Below, piece after piece: positions 38,003-48,032 of a stretch of 64,000 nucleotides of DNA (positions within the stretch are counted from its first letter, which is position 1; each line of letters begins with the position of its first letter). The notes beneath the pieces were generated by a model that worked only from the letters and a program-made list of their open reading frames with translations, searched no databases and had not been told where the DNA came from. The DNA is from Robertmurraya siralis (GTDB taxonomy: Bacteria > Bacillota > Bacilli > Bacillales > Cytobacillaceae). Made by a program: the position numbers and the translations under genes. Where the stretch lies: NCBI RefSeq assembly GCF_005502275.1, contig NZ_SWLZ01000020.1, positions 29,055 to 93,054 of the forward strand, written 5' to 3'.

Positions 38003-39751
38003 TTAAATCTTGAATTTCTTAATTGCTTCGTCCATCTGTTCAGATAGTGTTTGTAAAAGGTCCGTTGATCTTTTGATATCGTTGAAAATGTTCATCTGCT
38101 CTTCGGTTGAGGCGGCAACCTCGGTTGAGTAGCTTGCGGATGCTTGGGATAATTGGGCGACTTCGTCGATGGAAGCGGATAGCTCTTCTGAGGCTGCTGA
38201 CATTTGTTCCGTTGTTGCTGTCACTTCTTGGAGTTCTTCGTTTACTTTTTGAATCGCCTCAAAGATTCCTTTGAAGGTAGCACCGGCTGAATGGATGGCG
38301 TTGACGCCGAGTTCTACCTCATTTATGCTATTGTCCATTTCTGTTACGACCTGTATCGTGGTGTGCTGATATTTTGCAATTAGCCGTGAAATTTGTTCCG
38401 CAGAATGCTTGGATTGCTCGGCCAACTTTCTTACCTCGTCTGCTACAACAGCAAATCCCTTGCCATGGTCCCCTGCTCTTGCTGCTTCAATTGCAGCATT
38501 AAGAGCTAATAAGTTGGTTTCATCGGCGATATTAGAAATAACTTTTAAAATGAGTTCCACTTCTTGAACCTGTTGCCCCAATTCCTTTGTAACATTAGAG
38601 TTTTGGGACACAGTTGCCTGAATCCTATCGATTTGATTCATAACTGTTGTTAGTTCTTCGTCCCCACGTTTAACTTTGTTGATCATCTCTTGTGACGATT
38701 CTGCTACATGGCTTGCCGATTCAGCGATATTTTGAATTCCTTGCGCCATTTGTTCAATAGCGACTTTCGATTCATTCGTCTTCTGGAGTTGTGTTTGATT
38801 GCCGCTAGCCACTTCTGTTACGGATTTTGCAATCATCGTACTTGCTTCATTTACATCAGAAACATTTGCGTTCAGATGTTTTGCTGCCCCCATTAACTTC
38901 ATGGAAGTAGCAGAAATATTTAAAATGATCTCTTTCATATTTCGAATCATAACGCTGAAGGCGTCTGATAAAACTTTCATTTCTCCTGAACTATTGCTGT
39001 GCTCTTCCTTCATTATTTTATCAGCCGCAACTAGATCACCTTCTGCAATCACATTTGCTGTTCTTGTTAGTGATGGAAATCTTTTCAGCATTCGGTTCAC
39101 ATACAAAAATAAAGCACCACCTGCCATGGCAATGGCCAAAACGTTTACTCCGATGAATAAAGGCAACCCTTCTTTATTAACTGTATTCTGGATAGCCCCT
39201 ACCGCTCTGGCATCAATATCCACTCCTAATATTCCAATCACACTGCCGCTGCTGTTGGTAATAGGGGCAAACGCTGATAAGTAATCCCCATATTCCGGAT
39301 CGTGAACAATTTCCGTATGACTCACATTTCCATCAAGAACTGGTTCGATATCTTCGTAAGTTGTTGCCGTAGTTGGAGCACCAATTGATGCGGAAATATC
39401 AGAGTCCCTTGGCAGACCATCGATGTACATCATTACATTTTTGTCATCATCCACTGCTAATGTGTAAACATAAAACGAACCGGTTTTTTCTCTTAAATCA
39501 TTTAATTGTTCCCGTAGCTCCCAATAATCATCATTCTCCACTTTGGTTGCAAGGAACTCTTCATATTGGTTTACATCAATGAAGCCAACAATATTTTCTG
39601 CTGTTTGTATACTATAGTTTGAAATCGTTTGCTCAACTGCTTTAGAAGTATTTTGAATCAAAATAAAGACCGTCATGACTAAAATAAAAACCATGACAAT
39701 CATTAATGACCATGTGATTTTCGTGCCCAGTTTCGTTTCTTTTTGCTTCAT
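38003..39751 (-). CDS. Methyl-accepting chemotaxis protein (arc-linked)
   Basis: 582 residues. TM1 about 13-32, extracytoplasmic Cache-like domain about 38-190 ([35 protein letters not shown]), TM2 about 200-218, HAMP, then the cytoplasmic hairpin with the conserved tip [20 protein letters not shown] and methylation helices. It sits 48 bases after arcR on the same strand with no promoter of sigma-D type in the gap, so it is probably co-transcribed with arcR. Ligand unknown; the RxWY...D amino-acid motif seen in the second receptor of this window is not obvious here. Confidence 0.9.
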   Translation of the reverse strand: MKQKETKLGTKITWSLMIVMVFILVMTVFILIQNTSKAVEQTISNYSIQTAENIVGFIDVNQYEEFLATKVENDDYWELREQLNDLREKTGSFYVYTLAVDDDKNVMMYIDGLPRDSDISASIGAPTTATTYEDIEPVLDGNVSHTEIVHDPEYGDYLSAFAPITNSSGSVIGILGVDIDARAVGAIQNTVNKEGLPLFIGVNVLAIAMAGGALFLYVNRMLKRFPSLTRTANVIAEGDLVAADKIMKEEHSNSSGEMKVLSDAFSVMIRNMKEIILNISATSMKLMGAAKHLNANVSDVNEASTMIAKSVTEVASGNQTQLQKTNESKVAIEQMAQGIQNIAESASHVAESSQEMINKVKRGDEELTTVMNQIDRIQATVSQNSNVTKELGQQVQEVELILKVISNIADETNLLALNAAIEAARAGDHGKGFAVVADEVRKLAEQSKHSAEQISRLIAKYQHTTIQVVTEMDNSINEVELGVNAIHSAGATFKGIFEAIQKVNEELQEVTATTEQMSAASEELSASIDEVAQLSQASASYSTEVAASTEEQMNIFNDIKRSTDLLQTLSEQMDEAIKKFKI

Positions 39752-39799
39752 TCATCACTCATCTCCGTCCCTTAAGCGAGATTTCACCAATACCAACTA

Positions 39800-40489
39800 T
39801 TAAGAGCTCTCCAACTGAAAATATTGCTGATCATGAATGGTCATTTTTTTATAAGTAAAAGATAGGATCTTATTCTTTTTTAAGTCATTGATCACATGGC
39901 TAACTGTCTCTCTCGAGGTTCCTGAAATATTGGAGATATCCGTTGTCGTAATTGGACATCTAAGAGTAATCACATCCCCTTCCTGACTGCCCAAATCCTC
40001 CATCAAGTAGCTTATCGTATGAATAACTCGTTCAGTTGCATTTGAGTTCGTCATTTTTTGCAGCCTTGTTTCATGTAATCTTAAAATAGACGATAATTCA
40101 CGAACAACATGAAGGAGATGCTTTTTACTTCGCTTCACTGTATCTTCAAAATAAAAGGTTGGCAAATATAATAATTCCACATCCGTAACAGCTATCGCTG
40201 AGTAATGATAATCCGGATCTGAAAAAAGTCCGCCATAAGGAAATAATGTATTTGGCTTAATATAATCTGAATACAAAAGAGTCGCGTCAGAGTTGTTTTT
40301 TTCCAGCTTTACAAATCCATCCACTAATAAATAGATTCTTTCCCGGGGATCGCCAGCGGTGAACAACATTTGTCCCTTTCTATAGGTTCTCCAGTACACA
40401 AATGAGCTTAATTGAATTAATTCTTTCTCAGAACTATGGGAAAACACTTCAAAGCTCTTTAATAATTCAACAATGTTTTCTGGTTTCAT
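39800..40489 (-). CDS. arcR: Crp/Fnr family activator ArcR
   Basis: 229 residues. Cyclic-nucleotide-binding-like barrel 1-120 (GQMLFTAGDPRERIYLLVDGF in part) and winged HTH with recognition helix SGTSRETVSHVIN. The Arg-Glu of SRETV are the residues that read the GTGA half-site in Crp/Fnr proteins. No N-terminal Cys cluster, so it does not look like an oxygen-sensing Fnr. Position at the end of the arc genes matches ArcR of B. licheniformis and staphylococci, which activates arc under oxygen limitation. Start after GAGGAGGGG. Confidence 0.88.
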   Translation of the reverse strand: MKPENIVELLKSFEVFSHSSEKELIQLSSFVYWRTYRKGQMLFTAGDPRERIYLLVDGFVKLEKNNSDATLLYSDYIKPNTLFPYGGLFSDPDYHYSAIAVTDVELLYLPTFYFEDTVKRSKKHLLHVVRELSSILRLHETRLQKMTNSNATERVIHTISYLMEDLGSQEGDVITLRCPITTTDISNISGTSRETVSHVINDLKKNKILSFTYKKMTIHDQQYFQLESS

Positions 40490-40714
40490 CTATACCCCTC
40501 CTCATTGTTGTTACAGTGATGTATGGTCGACTCTACAATTCTATTATATATAGTTAAGAAAGCGCTCAACTTACCGTTGTATGGCAATTTTCGAACATCC
40601 ATTCAGCATTTTTCCGCGGATAACGCCGCTCTTTATCTCATCCCAAATAAGGCATTTCTTTCTCAAGCTAAAAAGAGCGAACTGGGAAATGGAGGAGGAT
40701 TTATAAATGGGAGA

Positions 40715-40750
40715 ATAGCCTAAAGAGACCACTAAAATAGCAGTCTCTTA
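40715..40750 (-). terminator. Weak terminator after arcC
   Basis: Minus strand AAGAGACTGCTA TTT TAGTGGTCTCTT (one mismatch, G-U pair) followed by TAGGC, so the T tract is short. It separates arcC from arcR by a further 230 gene-free bases, which contain TATAATAG upstream of arcR. Confidence 0.4.
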
Positions 40751-40762
40751 AAGCTTGAAAAT

Positions 40763-41725
40763 CTAGTGCATAACCAATTCTTCTTTCGCGATAATATGTG
40801 TCCCCGCACCATTTGTAATCGCACCATAAGCTTGAGTCAGGGAAGTAATAATTGTTTTTCGCCCGCATCTCGATTTAGCAAACTCAATAGCTGCTTCTAC
40901 TTTGGGAAGCATGCTTCCTGGTGCAAACTGTCCATCAGCAATATGTTTTTTTAGCTCCTCCACAGTCACCTCATTGAAAAATTGCTGGTTTGGCTGATTG
41001 AAATTGATCGCCACATTAGGAACAGCCGTTAAAATCAGGAGAATATCAGCATCAACTAATTCTGCTAATTTTTGTGAAGCAAAATCTTTATCGATGACCG
41101 CCTCCACTCCTTCAATTCCATCTGTTCCTTTTATGACTGGAATTCCCCCACCTCCACCAGCTATGACGATGTCTCCATCATCCACTAATTGATTGATAAT
41201 TCGGTACTCTAATACTGCTGTCGGCTTAGGTGAAGGGACAACCCTGCGCCAACCTCTGCCTGCATCCTCCTTAAAGACAAAGCCTTGTTCTTTTTCTAGT
41301 CTCTTCGCCTCTTCCTCTGTATAAAAAGGGCCAATTGGTTTTGTTGGCTGGACAAATGCCGGATCATTTTCCTCTACCAATGTCCTTGTTACTACTGTTA
41401 CCACATCTTTTTCAATCCCATTTTCTAAAAGGGCTTTATCCATCGCATTTTGCAGCCAGTAGCCGATCATCCCTTCACTCATGGCACCGCATGTATCAAG
41501 AGGAAGCGCAGGCGTCGTTTCTGACTCAGCGGCCTTCTGTTGAAGCAATAAATTTCCAACCTGCGGGCCATTCCCGTGAGTAATAATTAATTTATGACCA
41601 TCTTTAATTAACTTCACCAATTCTCGTGCTGTACGGATACAGGCTTGCTGCTGCTCATCGGCAGTTGCCCCATTCCCAGTTTGAATCGCATTTCCACCCA
41701 GAGCGACAACAATTCTTTTTGACAT
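40763..41725 (-). CDS. arcC: Carbamate kinase ArcC
   Basis: 320 residues. Third enzyme of the arginine deiminase pathway: carbamoyl phosphate plus ADP gives ATP, CO2 and NH3, the energy-yielding step. Amino acid kinase fold with [38 protein letters not shown] and [10 protein letters not shown]. The ATG follows GGGAGGATCGTATT; the longer frame runs 20 codons upstream into the gap without a start signal. Confidence 0.95.
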   Translation of the reverse strand: MSKRIVVALGGNAIQTGNGATADEQQQACIRTARELVKLIKDGHKLIITHGNGPQVGNLLLQQKAAESETTPALPLDTCGAMSEGMIGYWLQNAMDKALLENGIEKDVVTVVTRTLVEENDPAFVQPTKPIGPFYTEEEAKRLEKEQGFVFKEDAGRGWRRVVPSPKPTAVLEYRIINQLVDDGDIVIAGGGGGIPVIKGTDGIEGVEAVIDKDFASQKLAELVDADILLILTAVPNVAINFNQPNQQFFNEVTVEELKKHIADGQFAPGSMLPKVEAAIEFAKSRCGRKTIITSLTQAYGAITNGAGTHIIAKEELVMH

Positions 41726-41802
41726 AATACGATCCTCCCAACATCTACTATTCTGAAATGACGGCTTCTTAGCCGTGTGACACATTTAAATAAGTCTGGC
41801 GT

Positions 41803-43281
41803 TTAAATCAATACGGAAATACTCATAATTGCCATCACTACAACGGTCAGAATAAGCAGCAGCTTCCACACATGCTTAAGGTATACGTTGTAAGGGATAC
41901 GGGCTATTGCGAGCGCTCCCATAATAACGGCACTTGTTGGAGTAACAAGGTTGACAATTCCGGAGGCACTTTGAAATGCTGTAATGACAACATCCCGTCC
42001 TAAACCTGAAAACTCCGCTAAAGGTGCCATAATCGGCATTGATAAAGTGGCCAATCCAGAGGTTGATGGAACTAAAAATGACAAAGGCAGATAGAATAAA
42101 AATGATAGATTAGTAAAAACAACTGGACCCACATCGGCCAATAGCTCTTCTCCCCAATGGAGAACCGTAGCCGTCATTCCGCCATCATTCATCACGATGG
42201 AAATACCGCGGGAAATGCCAATGATTAAGGCAACACCTAATAGATCCTTTGCTCCATCTACAAAAGTATTAATGTACTCAACCTCTCCCATTTTATAAAC
42301 AAAGGCAATAATAATAGAAGAAAACAAGAATAATAAAGTGAGTTCTCCAAACCACCAGTCTCCCAGCGGAATGATCGAGCCTAATAATTTCCCAATAACA
42401 GGAATTCCTAAAATAGCATTATTCATATTTTCAAAGAATGGAATATCAAACTTATAAGCCCATGGAATAACACCAAGAATCATGATCACAAACGTGACCG
42501 CAAATATGGTTAATACGGCTTTTCTTTTCCCAGTAAGCTCGAGAACCTCTTCTGCTTGCCCTTTAAGGAAATGCTTTTCATTATCTTCTTTCATATCAGC
42601 AACAAGGGATTTCAGCGGGTCATTTTTGACTCGATTTGCATATTTCATCACGAAGGCGACTGTTATAGCAAGACCTACAATAAGAATGATCAGGCGAAGC
42701 AATAAACCCTCGCCAATCGAAATTCCAGCAAAACCAGATGCAATTCCGGTAGCAAATGGATTCATGGTCGATCCAAGCACACCGACACCGGCACCTAAAG
42801 CGATGATGGAGACAGCGGTCAAAGAATCGTAGCCAGCGGCAATTAATATCGGAATCACAAGCGGGTAGAAAGCGATCGTTTCCTCCGCCATCCCATAAGT
42901 TGTTCCTCCAATTGCAAAGACCGTCATTAACACGGGGATGAGCCAAATTTCCCTTCCCTTCAGCTTTCGGACAATTCGACCTATGCCTGCATCAATTGCC
43001 CCTGTTTTTACTACAACACCTAAAAAACCTCCAATAACAATGACAAAAAAGGCAATATCTTGAGCATCAAAGAAACCTTTTATCGGGGCATAAAGTACCT
43101 CCCAGGCGCCTTGCGGATTTTGCTCTGCTGGTGAATAAGTGCCTGGAACCGGTTCAAAGCTTTCGGACCCTGGGTCTTTGTTTTCATATTCACCGGCCGG
43201 AACAACCCAAGTGAGCGCAGCAATGGCGATGATGATCAAGAATAAAATCGTGTAAGCAGTAGGCATTTTAAATTTTTTCAT
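41803..43281 (-). CDS. arcD: YfcC-type membrane carrier, probable arginine/ornithine antiporter
   Basis: 492 residues with about 12 membrane segments, PF03606 (DcuC/YfcC) family. Starts KKFKMPTAYTILFLIIIAIA and ends in a hydrophobic helix. Position between arcC and the peptidase in an arc operon, where an arginine-ornithine exchanger is required, points to ArcD function; in streptococci a YfcC-type protein takes that role. It is not of the APC-type ArcD family. ATG after TAGGAGGCTTGAAC. A peptide or C4 substrate cannot be excluded. Confidence 0.8.
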   Translation of the reverse strand: MKKFKMPTAYTILFLIIIAIAALTWVVPAGEYENKDPGSESFEPVPGTYSPAEQNPQGAWEVLYAPIKGFFDAQDIAFFVIVIGGFLGVVVKTGAIDAGIGRIVRKLKGREIWLIPVLMTVFAIGGTTYGMAEETIAFYPLVIPILIAAGYDSLTAVSIIALGAGVGVLGSTMNPFATGIASGFAGISIGEGLLLRLIILIVGLAITVAFVMKYANRVKNDPLKSLVADMKEDNEKHFLKGQAEEVLELTGKRKAVLTIFAVTFVIMILGVIPWAYKFDIPFFENMNNAILGIPVIGKLLGSIIPLGDWWFGELTLLFLFSSIIIAFVYKMGEVEYINTFVDGAKDLLGVALIIGISRGISIVMNDGGMTATVLHWGEELLADVGPVVFTNLSFLFYLPLSFLVPSTSGLATLSMPIMAPLAEFSGLGRDVVITAFQSASGIVNLVTPTSAVIMGALAIARIPYNVYLKHVWKLLLILTVVVMAIMSISVLI

Positions 43282-43343
43282 GTTCAAGCCTCCTAACACC
43301 TATTTAATTTTCCATATAGAACGATGTAGCTATGAATGTTCCT

Positions 43344-44693
43344 TTATTTACTTAGCTCATAGATCGCTAGTGCGTAAATTTCCATAGCCTTGAACATTTT
43401 TTCTAACTCTATATATTCATTAGGCTGGTGCTCCACTTTTTCTTGATCTGGAAATATCGCTCCAAACGCAACACAATTGTCGATTGCTCTTGCATAGGTT
43501 GCACCACCCGACGAAATCGGCTCTGACACCTTATCACCTGTCGATTCTTGATAAACCTTCATTAAAGTTTGAATTAGCGGGCTATCGGTGGGGACATAGA
43601 TTGAATCAAGAAAATCAACCTCTTCGTATTCAAGCTGATACGGTTTAATCACTTCTCTTAACCGATTTACTAATTCACTTTTATCAGCCGTTACAGGAAT
43701 GCGCATATCCACTGACAAAACCTCTTCATCTTGAAGCGAAATTTTCCCAATATTAAACTTAAGAGGCCCTGATACTTCATCTTGAACATCCCCAAAAATA
43801 GCGCTGGCATATACATCTGTACTTACCTTTTCGTAGACAAAATCAATGACACTGGAATGGACATCTATTTCATATAAAGCGATGCATAAACGCGTAATTG
43901 CATTAATTCCTTCCTCAGGCACTTGAGCATGAGCTGGCTTTCCTAAAATGGTCAATCCAGCTGCTTGTGGAACGTATGCAAAGCCTAATTCACGGAGCTT
44001 TTCTTCAAGCTCTTTCTGCTTCTCGCCACGATAATGAATACTCCTTGGCACCGCATTGAAGGCATCCCCGCCATTCATGCGCAAAGAAGTTTGATTTCTC
44101 CCTTTTAACAAAAACTGAAGTAGACCTTTTTCTGCGTAAACGAGTGGAAAAATGGCATCAGGTGTAAAGCCCATTGTCGGCCATTCCTCTTGTTCACGAT
44201 AACGTTGCATACATCTCCACAGTGTTTCTTCATCGGTCCCAAAGATAATCCGAATTCTCTTTTGAAAAGGCTTGTGCAAATTCATTAATGCCTTTACCGC
44301 AAAGACGGTGGCCAGTATCGGCCCTTTATCATCCTGTGTTCCTCTTCCGTACATGCTGCCGTTTTGAATAGTGGCTTGAAATGGAGGATAGCTCCACTCC
44401 TCAATCCGCCCTGCCGGTACGACATCTAGATGTCCAAGAATTCCAACCATTTCCTGTCCATTTCCAACCTCTGCATAACCGTAATAGCCAGCCGGATCAT
44501 AATAGGTCCGGAAGCCTAATCGCTCGCAAATCGCCAACGCTGTTCTGAGCGCTTCATTAATTCCGCTGCCAAAAGGAAAGGGGGAATCATCCTCATCTAT
44601 GACACTTTTAATTTTGATCAACTCGTCCAACGAATGAATATAATCCGCTTTTAATCGTTCAATTTCCTCTCTAATTTCATGAAAATCATTCAT
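43344..44693 (-). CDS. M20 family metallopeptidase (PepV/ArcT-like dipeptidase)
   Basis: 449 residues. Metal ligands of M20 are visible: GILGHLDVVPAG (His-Leu-Asp), MYGRGTQDDKGP (Asp), FGTDEETLW (catalytic Glu-Glu), and a late His in VEHQPNEYI. Cleaves dipeptides or acylated amino acids. Lying between arcB and arcD in the operon, it may release arginine from peptides brought in as fuel, as proposed for streptococcal arc peptidases. RBS not strong (AAATAAGGTGATGCC). Confidence 0.87.
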   Translation of the reverse strand: MNDFHEIREEIERLKADYIHSLDELIKIKSVIDEDDSPFPFGSGINEALRTALAICERLGFRTYYDPAGYYGYAEVGNGQEMVGILGHLDVVPAGRIEEWSYPPFQATIQNGSMYGRGTQDDKGPILATVFAVKALMNLHKPFQKRIRIIFGTDEETLWRCMQRYREQEEWPTMGFTPDAIFPLVYAEKGLLQFLLKGRNQTSLRMNGGDAFNAVPRSIHYRGEKQKELEEKLRELGFAYVPQAAGLTILGKPAHAQVPEEGINAITRLCIALYEIDVHSSVIDFVYEKVSTDVYASAIFGDVQDEVSGPLKFNIGKISLQDEEVLSVDMRIPVTADKSELVNRLREVIKPYQLEYEEVDFLDSIYVPTDSPLIQTLMKVYQESTGDKVSEPISSGGATYARAIDNCVAFGAIFPDQEKVEHQPNEYIELEKMFKAMEIYALAIYELSK

Positions 44694-44756
44694 GGCATCA
44701 CCTTATTTCAGGTTTATTAACCAAGGAAAGGAAAAACCTTTCCCTGGTCATGAAAA

Positions 44757-45761
44757 TTACCCTAATGTCGCAGCCATTACCGCCTTAATCGTATGCATGC
44801 GATTTTCCGCTTCATCAAAAACATGAGAATGCTCGCTTCGAAAAACCTCATCTGTCACTTCCATCGCTGTTAAACCAAATTTTTCATAAATTTCACGGCC
44901 AATCTGCGTTTCTAAATCATGGAAAGCAGGCAAACAGTGAAGAAACATGACATTATCATTTCCAGTCAGCTTCAGCATTTCCATATTTACTTGATAAGGC
45001 TTTAATAGCTCGATTCTCTCTGCAAATTTATCTTCTTCACCCATTGAAACCCACACATCCGTATAAATAACATCAGCACCATCAACGGCCTGGGCGATGT
45101 CCTCCGTTACGATGACTCGTCCATTGGACTCTTTCGCCACTTCCTTCGCATAATTCACAATTGTTTCATCTGGGAATAGGGAAGCTGGTGAACAAATGCG
45201 GACATCCATTCCTACCTTTGCCCCTCCGATCAAAATGCTGTTGGCAACGTTATTGCGGCCATCGCCGACATAGACAAACTTAACTCCTTTAAGATGCCCG
45301 ATATGCTCCTTAACCGTTAAAAAATCTGCCAGTATTTGCGTTGGATGGAATAAATCCGTTAAACCATTCCAAACAGGAACACCGGAGTATTTCGCCAGCA
45401 ATTCCACGGTCTCATGGCTAAAGCCTCTAAATTCAATCCCGTCAAACATTCTTCCCAATACTTTGGCAGTGTCTTCTACAGATTCCTTTTTCCCAAATTG
45501 AATATCTCCTTTACCGAGGTATTCTGGATGGGCTCCTAAATCAATGGTCGCTGTCGTAAAAGCACATCTTGTCCTTGTCGAAGGCTTTTCAAACAGTAAG
45601 GCGATATTTTTTCCTTCCAAATATTTATGGGGAATTCCCTGTTTCTTTTTCACCTTCAGCTCTTCTGCAAAGTCTACTAAATAATTAATCTCTTCCTCAG
45701 TAAAATCGCGTAATGCTAAAAAGCTTCTTCCCTTTAAATTTGGCTTCTTATCAGTCAACAT
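44757..45761 (-). CDS. arcB: Catabolic ornithine carbamoyltransferase ArcB
   Basis: 334 residues. Converts citrulline and phosphate to ornithine and carbamoyl phosphate in this context. Carbamoyl-phosphate site [10 protein letters not shown] (STRTR), HPTQILADF, and ornithine site HCLPAFHD. The context in an arc operon with ArcA marks it as the catabolic form; sequence alone cannot separate it from ArgF. Start Met5 of the open frame has AAGGTGG eight bases upstream. Confidence 0.95.
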   Translation of the reverse strand: MLTDKKPNLKGRSFLALRDFTEEEINYLVDFAEELKVKKKQGIPHKYLEGKNIALLFEKPSTRTRCAFTTATIDLGAHPEYLGKGDIQFGKKESVEDTAKVLGRMFDGIEFRGFSHETVELLAKYSGVPVWNGLTDLFHPTQILADFLTVKEHIGHLKGVKFVYVGDGRNNVANSILIGGAKVGMDVRICSPASLFPDETIVNYAKEVAKESNGRVIVTEDIAQAVDGADVIYTDVWVSMGEEDKFAERIELLKPYQVNMEMLKLTGNDNVMFLHCLPAFHDLETQIGREIYEKFGLTAMEVTDEVFRSEHSHVFDEAENRMHTIKAVMAATLG

Positions 45762-45839
45762 AATCCTCTCCACCTTTTTCTAAAATGTCTGCTCGTTTAC
45801 TAATGTATAAAGATGAATAACAGATACCATTCTGATCGA

Positions 45840-47072
45840 TTAAATATCTTCTCTCATAATTGGCATACTCATACAACGAGGACCCCCACGGCCTCTTGAT
45901 AATTCCGAGCTCGGTACCTCTATCACTTCTATGCCGCTTGCCCTTAACAGTTCGTTCGATACATAGTTTCGGTCATACGTCACAACGACTCCAGGCGAAA
46001 TCGCAAGAGTATTCGAACCATCATTCCACTGCTCACGGGCAGAAGCTATGACATCTCCGCCACCGCACGGAATAAGTTGAATTTCATCCAGCCCTAACAC
46101 TTCCTTCAAACATTCTGTTAAGTTACTCCGCTCCGTAATTTTTACATGCTCTGAGTCTTTGCCTTTTTCAAGAATATAGATTCGCATATTTCCGTCAGGC
46201 CCTTGGATAGCTGGGTGGATCGTGAATTTATCGTAGTCCACCATCGTAAATACCGTATCAAGATGCATGAATGCCCGGCTCTTTGGAATTTCAACGGCAA
46301 CTATTTTGGTAATGTCACTTTGACGTTTAAAAAGGTTGAGTGCCAATTTCTCTATCGCTCGCGCAGAAGTGCGTGCACTAACCCCAATCGCAACCGTGCT
46401 CTTCGAAAGAATCAGTTCATCTCCGCCTTCAATAGCGAATTCATAATCCCGGTTAAGCCATACAGGAACATCGTGCTTTGCAAAGCGTGGATGATATTTA
46501 ATAATGTATTCCATGAACATCGATTCTCTGCGCCGTGCTCCTTCTCTCATGCGATTAATAGATAAGCCGTTGCCAATCGCCGCTGCCGGATCACGTGTGA
46601 AATATAGATTAGGCATCGGATCTAAATAAAACGGATAATGGTCTGCCATAAACTCGTATAAATGAGTTTTCTTTCCTTCCTCAATTTCAGTTTTCATGAC
46701 CCCTGCGATCATTTTGTCGACCATTTGATCGGTCGGAAATGAAAGCAAATATTCCTTTAAAGTTTCCCTTGCTCCATTTACATTCGACTTGCTCTCCGCT
46801 AAAAATTGGTCAATGAACTGGAGGCGAATCTCTTCCGAACTTAAAACTTCCGTCAATAAATTTTCTAAATATAGAACCTCAACACCACGGTTTTTTAAAG
46901 CGTTTGCAAAATAATCATGTTCCTTTTGAATCGTAGGAAGATAAGGAATATCATCAAATAGTAATTTGTGCAAAAACTCTGGAGTTAAATTTTCTACTTC
47001 TTTCCCTGGACGATGAAGCAAAACAGTCTTTAATTCGCCAATTTCAGATGTTACGTGAATCGGATGCCTCAT
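45840..47072 (-). CDS. arcA: Arginine deiminase ArcA
   Basis: 410 residues. Hydrolyses arginine to citrulline and NH3. Catalytic C400 in [10 protein letters not shown]; His in [11 protein letters not shown]; substrate Asp/Glu residues in [11 protein letters not shown] and EGGDELIL. First gene of the operon. AAGGAGG lies before the ATG. The leader carries a Crp-type palindrome and a cre-like site, listed separately. Confidence 0.97.
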   Translation of the reverse strand: MRHPIHVTSEIGELKTVLLHRPGKEVENLTPEFLHKLLFDDIPYLPTIQKEHDYFANALKNRGVEVLYLENLLTEVLSSEEIRLQFIDQFLAESKSNVNGARETLKEYLLSFPTDQMVDKMIAGVMKTEIEEGKKTHLYEFMADHYPFYLDPMPNLYFTRDPAAAIGNGLSINRMREGARRRESMFMEYIIKYHPRFAKHDVPVWLNRDYEFAIEGGDELILSKSTVAIGVSARTSARAIEKLALNLFKRQSDITKIVAVEIPKSRAFMHLDTVFTMVDYDKFTIHPAIQGPDGNMRIYILEKGKDSEHVKITERSNLTECLKEVLGLDEIQLIPCGGGDVIASAREQWNDGSNTLAISPGVVVTYDRNYVSNELLRASGIEVIEVPSSELSRGRGGPRCMSMPIMREDI

Positions 47073-47177
47073 AATAAAACCTCCTTCATTTCCTATAACA
47101 TTTTGTATGGATATCCTTTACACTTTTCATGATAAAAGGTTTATATTGTTAAAACTGTGGTCATCCTTGAACATTGG

Positions 47178-47195
47178 TTGTGAATTATTTCACAA
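47178..47195. promoter_or_regulatory. ArcR/Crp-type palindrome upstream of arcA
   Basis: TTGTGAATTATTTCACAA contains a full TGTGA-N6-TCACA match and is a perfect 7-bp inverted repeat. Centre lies about 115 bases upstream of the arcA start codon. Candidate -10 hexamers downstream on the minus strand are TATAAA (47145-47140) and TATCAT (47134-47129). Confidence 0.65.
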
Positions 47196-47235
47196 AAAAT
47201 ATTATACACAACTCAACTATTTGTATATTTTTACA

Positions 47236-47251
47236 AAGAAATCGCTTTCAA
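47236..47251 (-). promoter_or_regulatory. Candidate CcpA cre site upstream of arcA
   Basis: Minus strand TTGAAAGCGATTTCTT fits the cre consensus WTGNAARCGNWWNCA except for the last base. It is upstream of the Crp-type site, so repression would have to act from a distance. Confidence 0.35.
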
Positions 47252-47361
47252 CATTATTTTCTCTGTCATCGTTCTACTTTTTCCTGCATATTTCGAGAAT
47301 ATTTTCAGATCACGGCTTATAAAATAAATATATTCTGACTATTTATTAGAACAGCACAATA

Positions 47362-47391
47362 AAAAAGGACGATTATTCATTATGATCGTCC
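47362..47391 (-). terminator. Second of two tandem terminators after argR
   Basis: Minus strand GGACGAT ... ATCGTCC hairpin (47367-47391) followed by TTTTTTATTG. Its stem resembles that of the first terminator. Confidence 0.65.
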
Positions 47392-47403
47392 GAACACATT
47401 AAG

Positions 47404-47441
47404 CAAAAAAAGACGATCCTAAAAGAGGGATCGTCTTTTAA
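47404..47441 (-). terminator. First terminator after argR
   Basis: Minus strand AAAGACGATCC ... GGATCGTCTTT followed by TTTTGC; overlaps the argR stop codon. Sealed off from arcA by the second hairpin. Confidence 0.8.
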
Positions 47442-47923
47442 ATGAAAGTTTTTTTTGGGTTAGCAGTTTCCATACCAACATATTTAAGGAGACGGTCATT
47501 CATGATGATCGCGTCCTCATCAGAGCGGCAAATGATTAAGCAAGTATCATTTCCGCAAACCGTTCCAAGCATCTCCGGCCAATCAATTTGATCCAGTAGT
47601 GCACCAATTACATGGGCGTTACCTGGGCTTATTTTAAGGACGATAAGGGGGCCGACCATGCTCAATTTTTCAAATACTTCAACAAGTGAACGTTCAAGTC
47701 TTTCATGTGGTTTATAATTAACATCTCCAACCAAACTGTAGCGAAAACTCCCTGTGTTTAGAGGAATTTTAATTAAGTTCAACTCTTTTATGTCTCTAGA
47801 AACAGTCGCTTGAGTGACCTTCATCCCCTTTTCACATAAAAGTCTAACAAGATCCTCTTGTGTTTCAATTTCATGCATACGAACCAGTTCTCTAATCAGA
47901 TGATGCCTTTGGCCCTTTGACAT
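47438..47923 (-). CDS. argR: Arginine repressor/activator ArgR (arc-linked)
   Basis: 161 residues. N-terminal winged HTH (HHLIRELVRMHEIETQEDLV, VTQATVSRDIKELNLIK) and C-terminal hexamerisation/arginine-binding domain (PGNAHVIGALLDQIDWPEMLGTVCGNDTCL in part: GTVCGNDTCLIICR with the GNDT arginine motif). AhrC-type proteins activate arginine catabolism and repress synthesis. An additional ahrC at its usual place elsewhere is expected. The start with GAGAGGTG was preferred over a frame 11 codons longer. Directly upstream of arcA. Confidence 0.9.
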   Translation of the reverse strand: MSKGQRHHLIRELVRMHEIETQEDLVRLLCEKGMKVTQATVSRDIKELNLIKIPLNTGSFRYSLVGDVNYKPHERLERSLVEVFEKLSMVGPLIVLKISPGNAHVIGALLDQIDWPEMLGTVCGNDTCLIICRSDEDAIIMNDRLLKYVGMETANPKKTFI

Positions 47924-48032
47924 GTGAATACACCTCTCCTGTAAAAATCGAGTCAATCTTCAATTTGATTGTACATTGAACGTTCCTCTTTTTTTACAGA
48001 AAAAGTGTCGATTCTATTACAGATCTTGTCAT

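Noticed and set aside
37612..38013. 133-codon plus-strand frame and 123-codon minus-strand frame between uvrB and the chemoreceptor
   Set aside because: Neither has a ribosome binding site, composition is repeat-like, and the block is explained by the 41-bp degenerate repeat and a terminator.
40553..40572. cre site upstream of arcR (GAAAGCGCTCAAC)
   Set aside because: Only one half fits the consensus; the candidate before arcA is better.
40523..40723. 66-codon plus-strand frame in the arcR-arcC gap
   Set aside because: No homology or start signal; the region looks like the arcR promoter and an arcC terminator.
42482..42832. 116-codon plus-strand frame opposite arcD
   Set aside because: Antisense shadow of a strongly supported membrane protein gene; no ribosome binding site.
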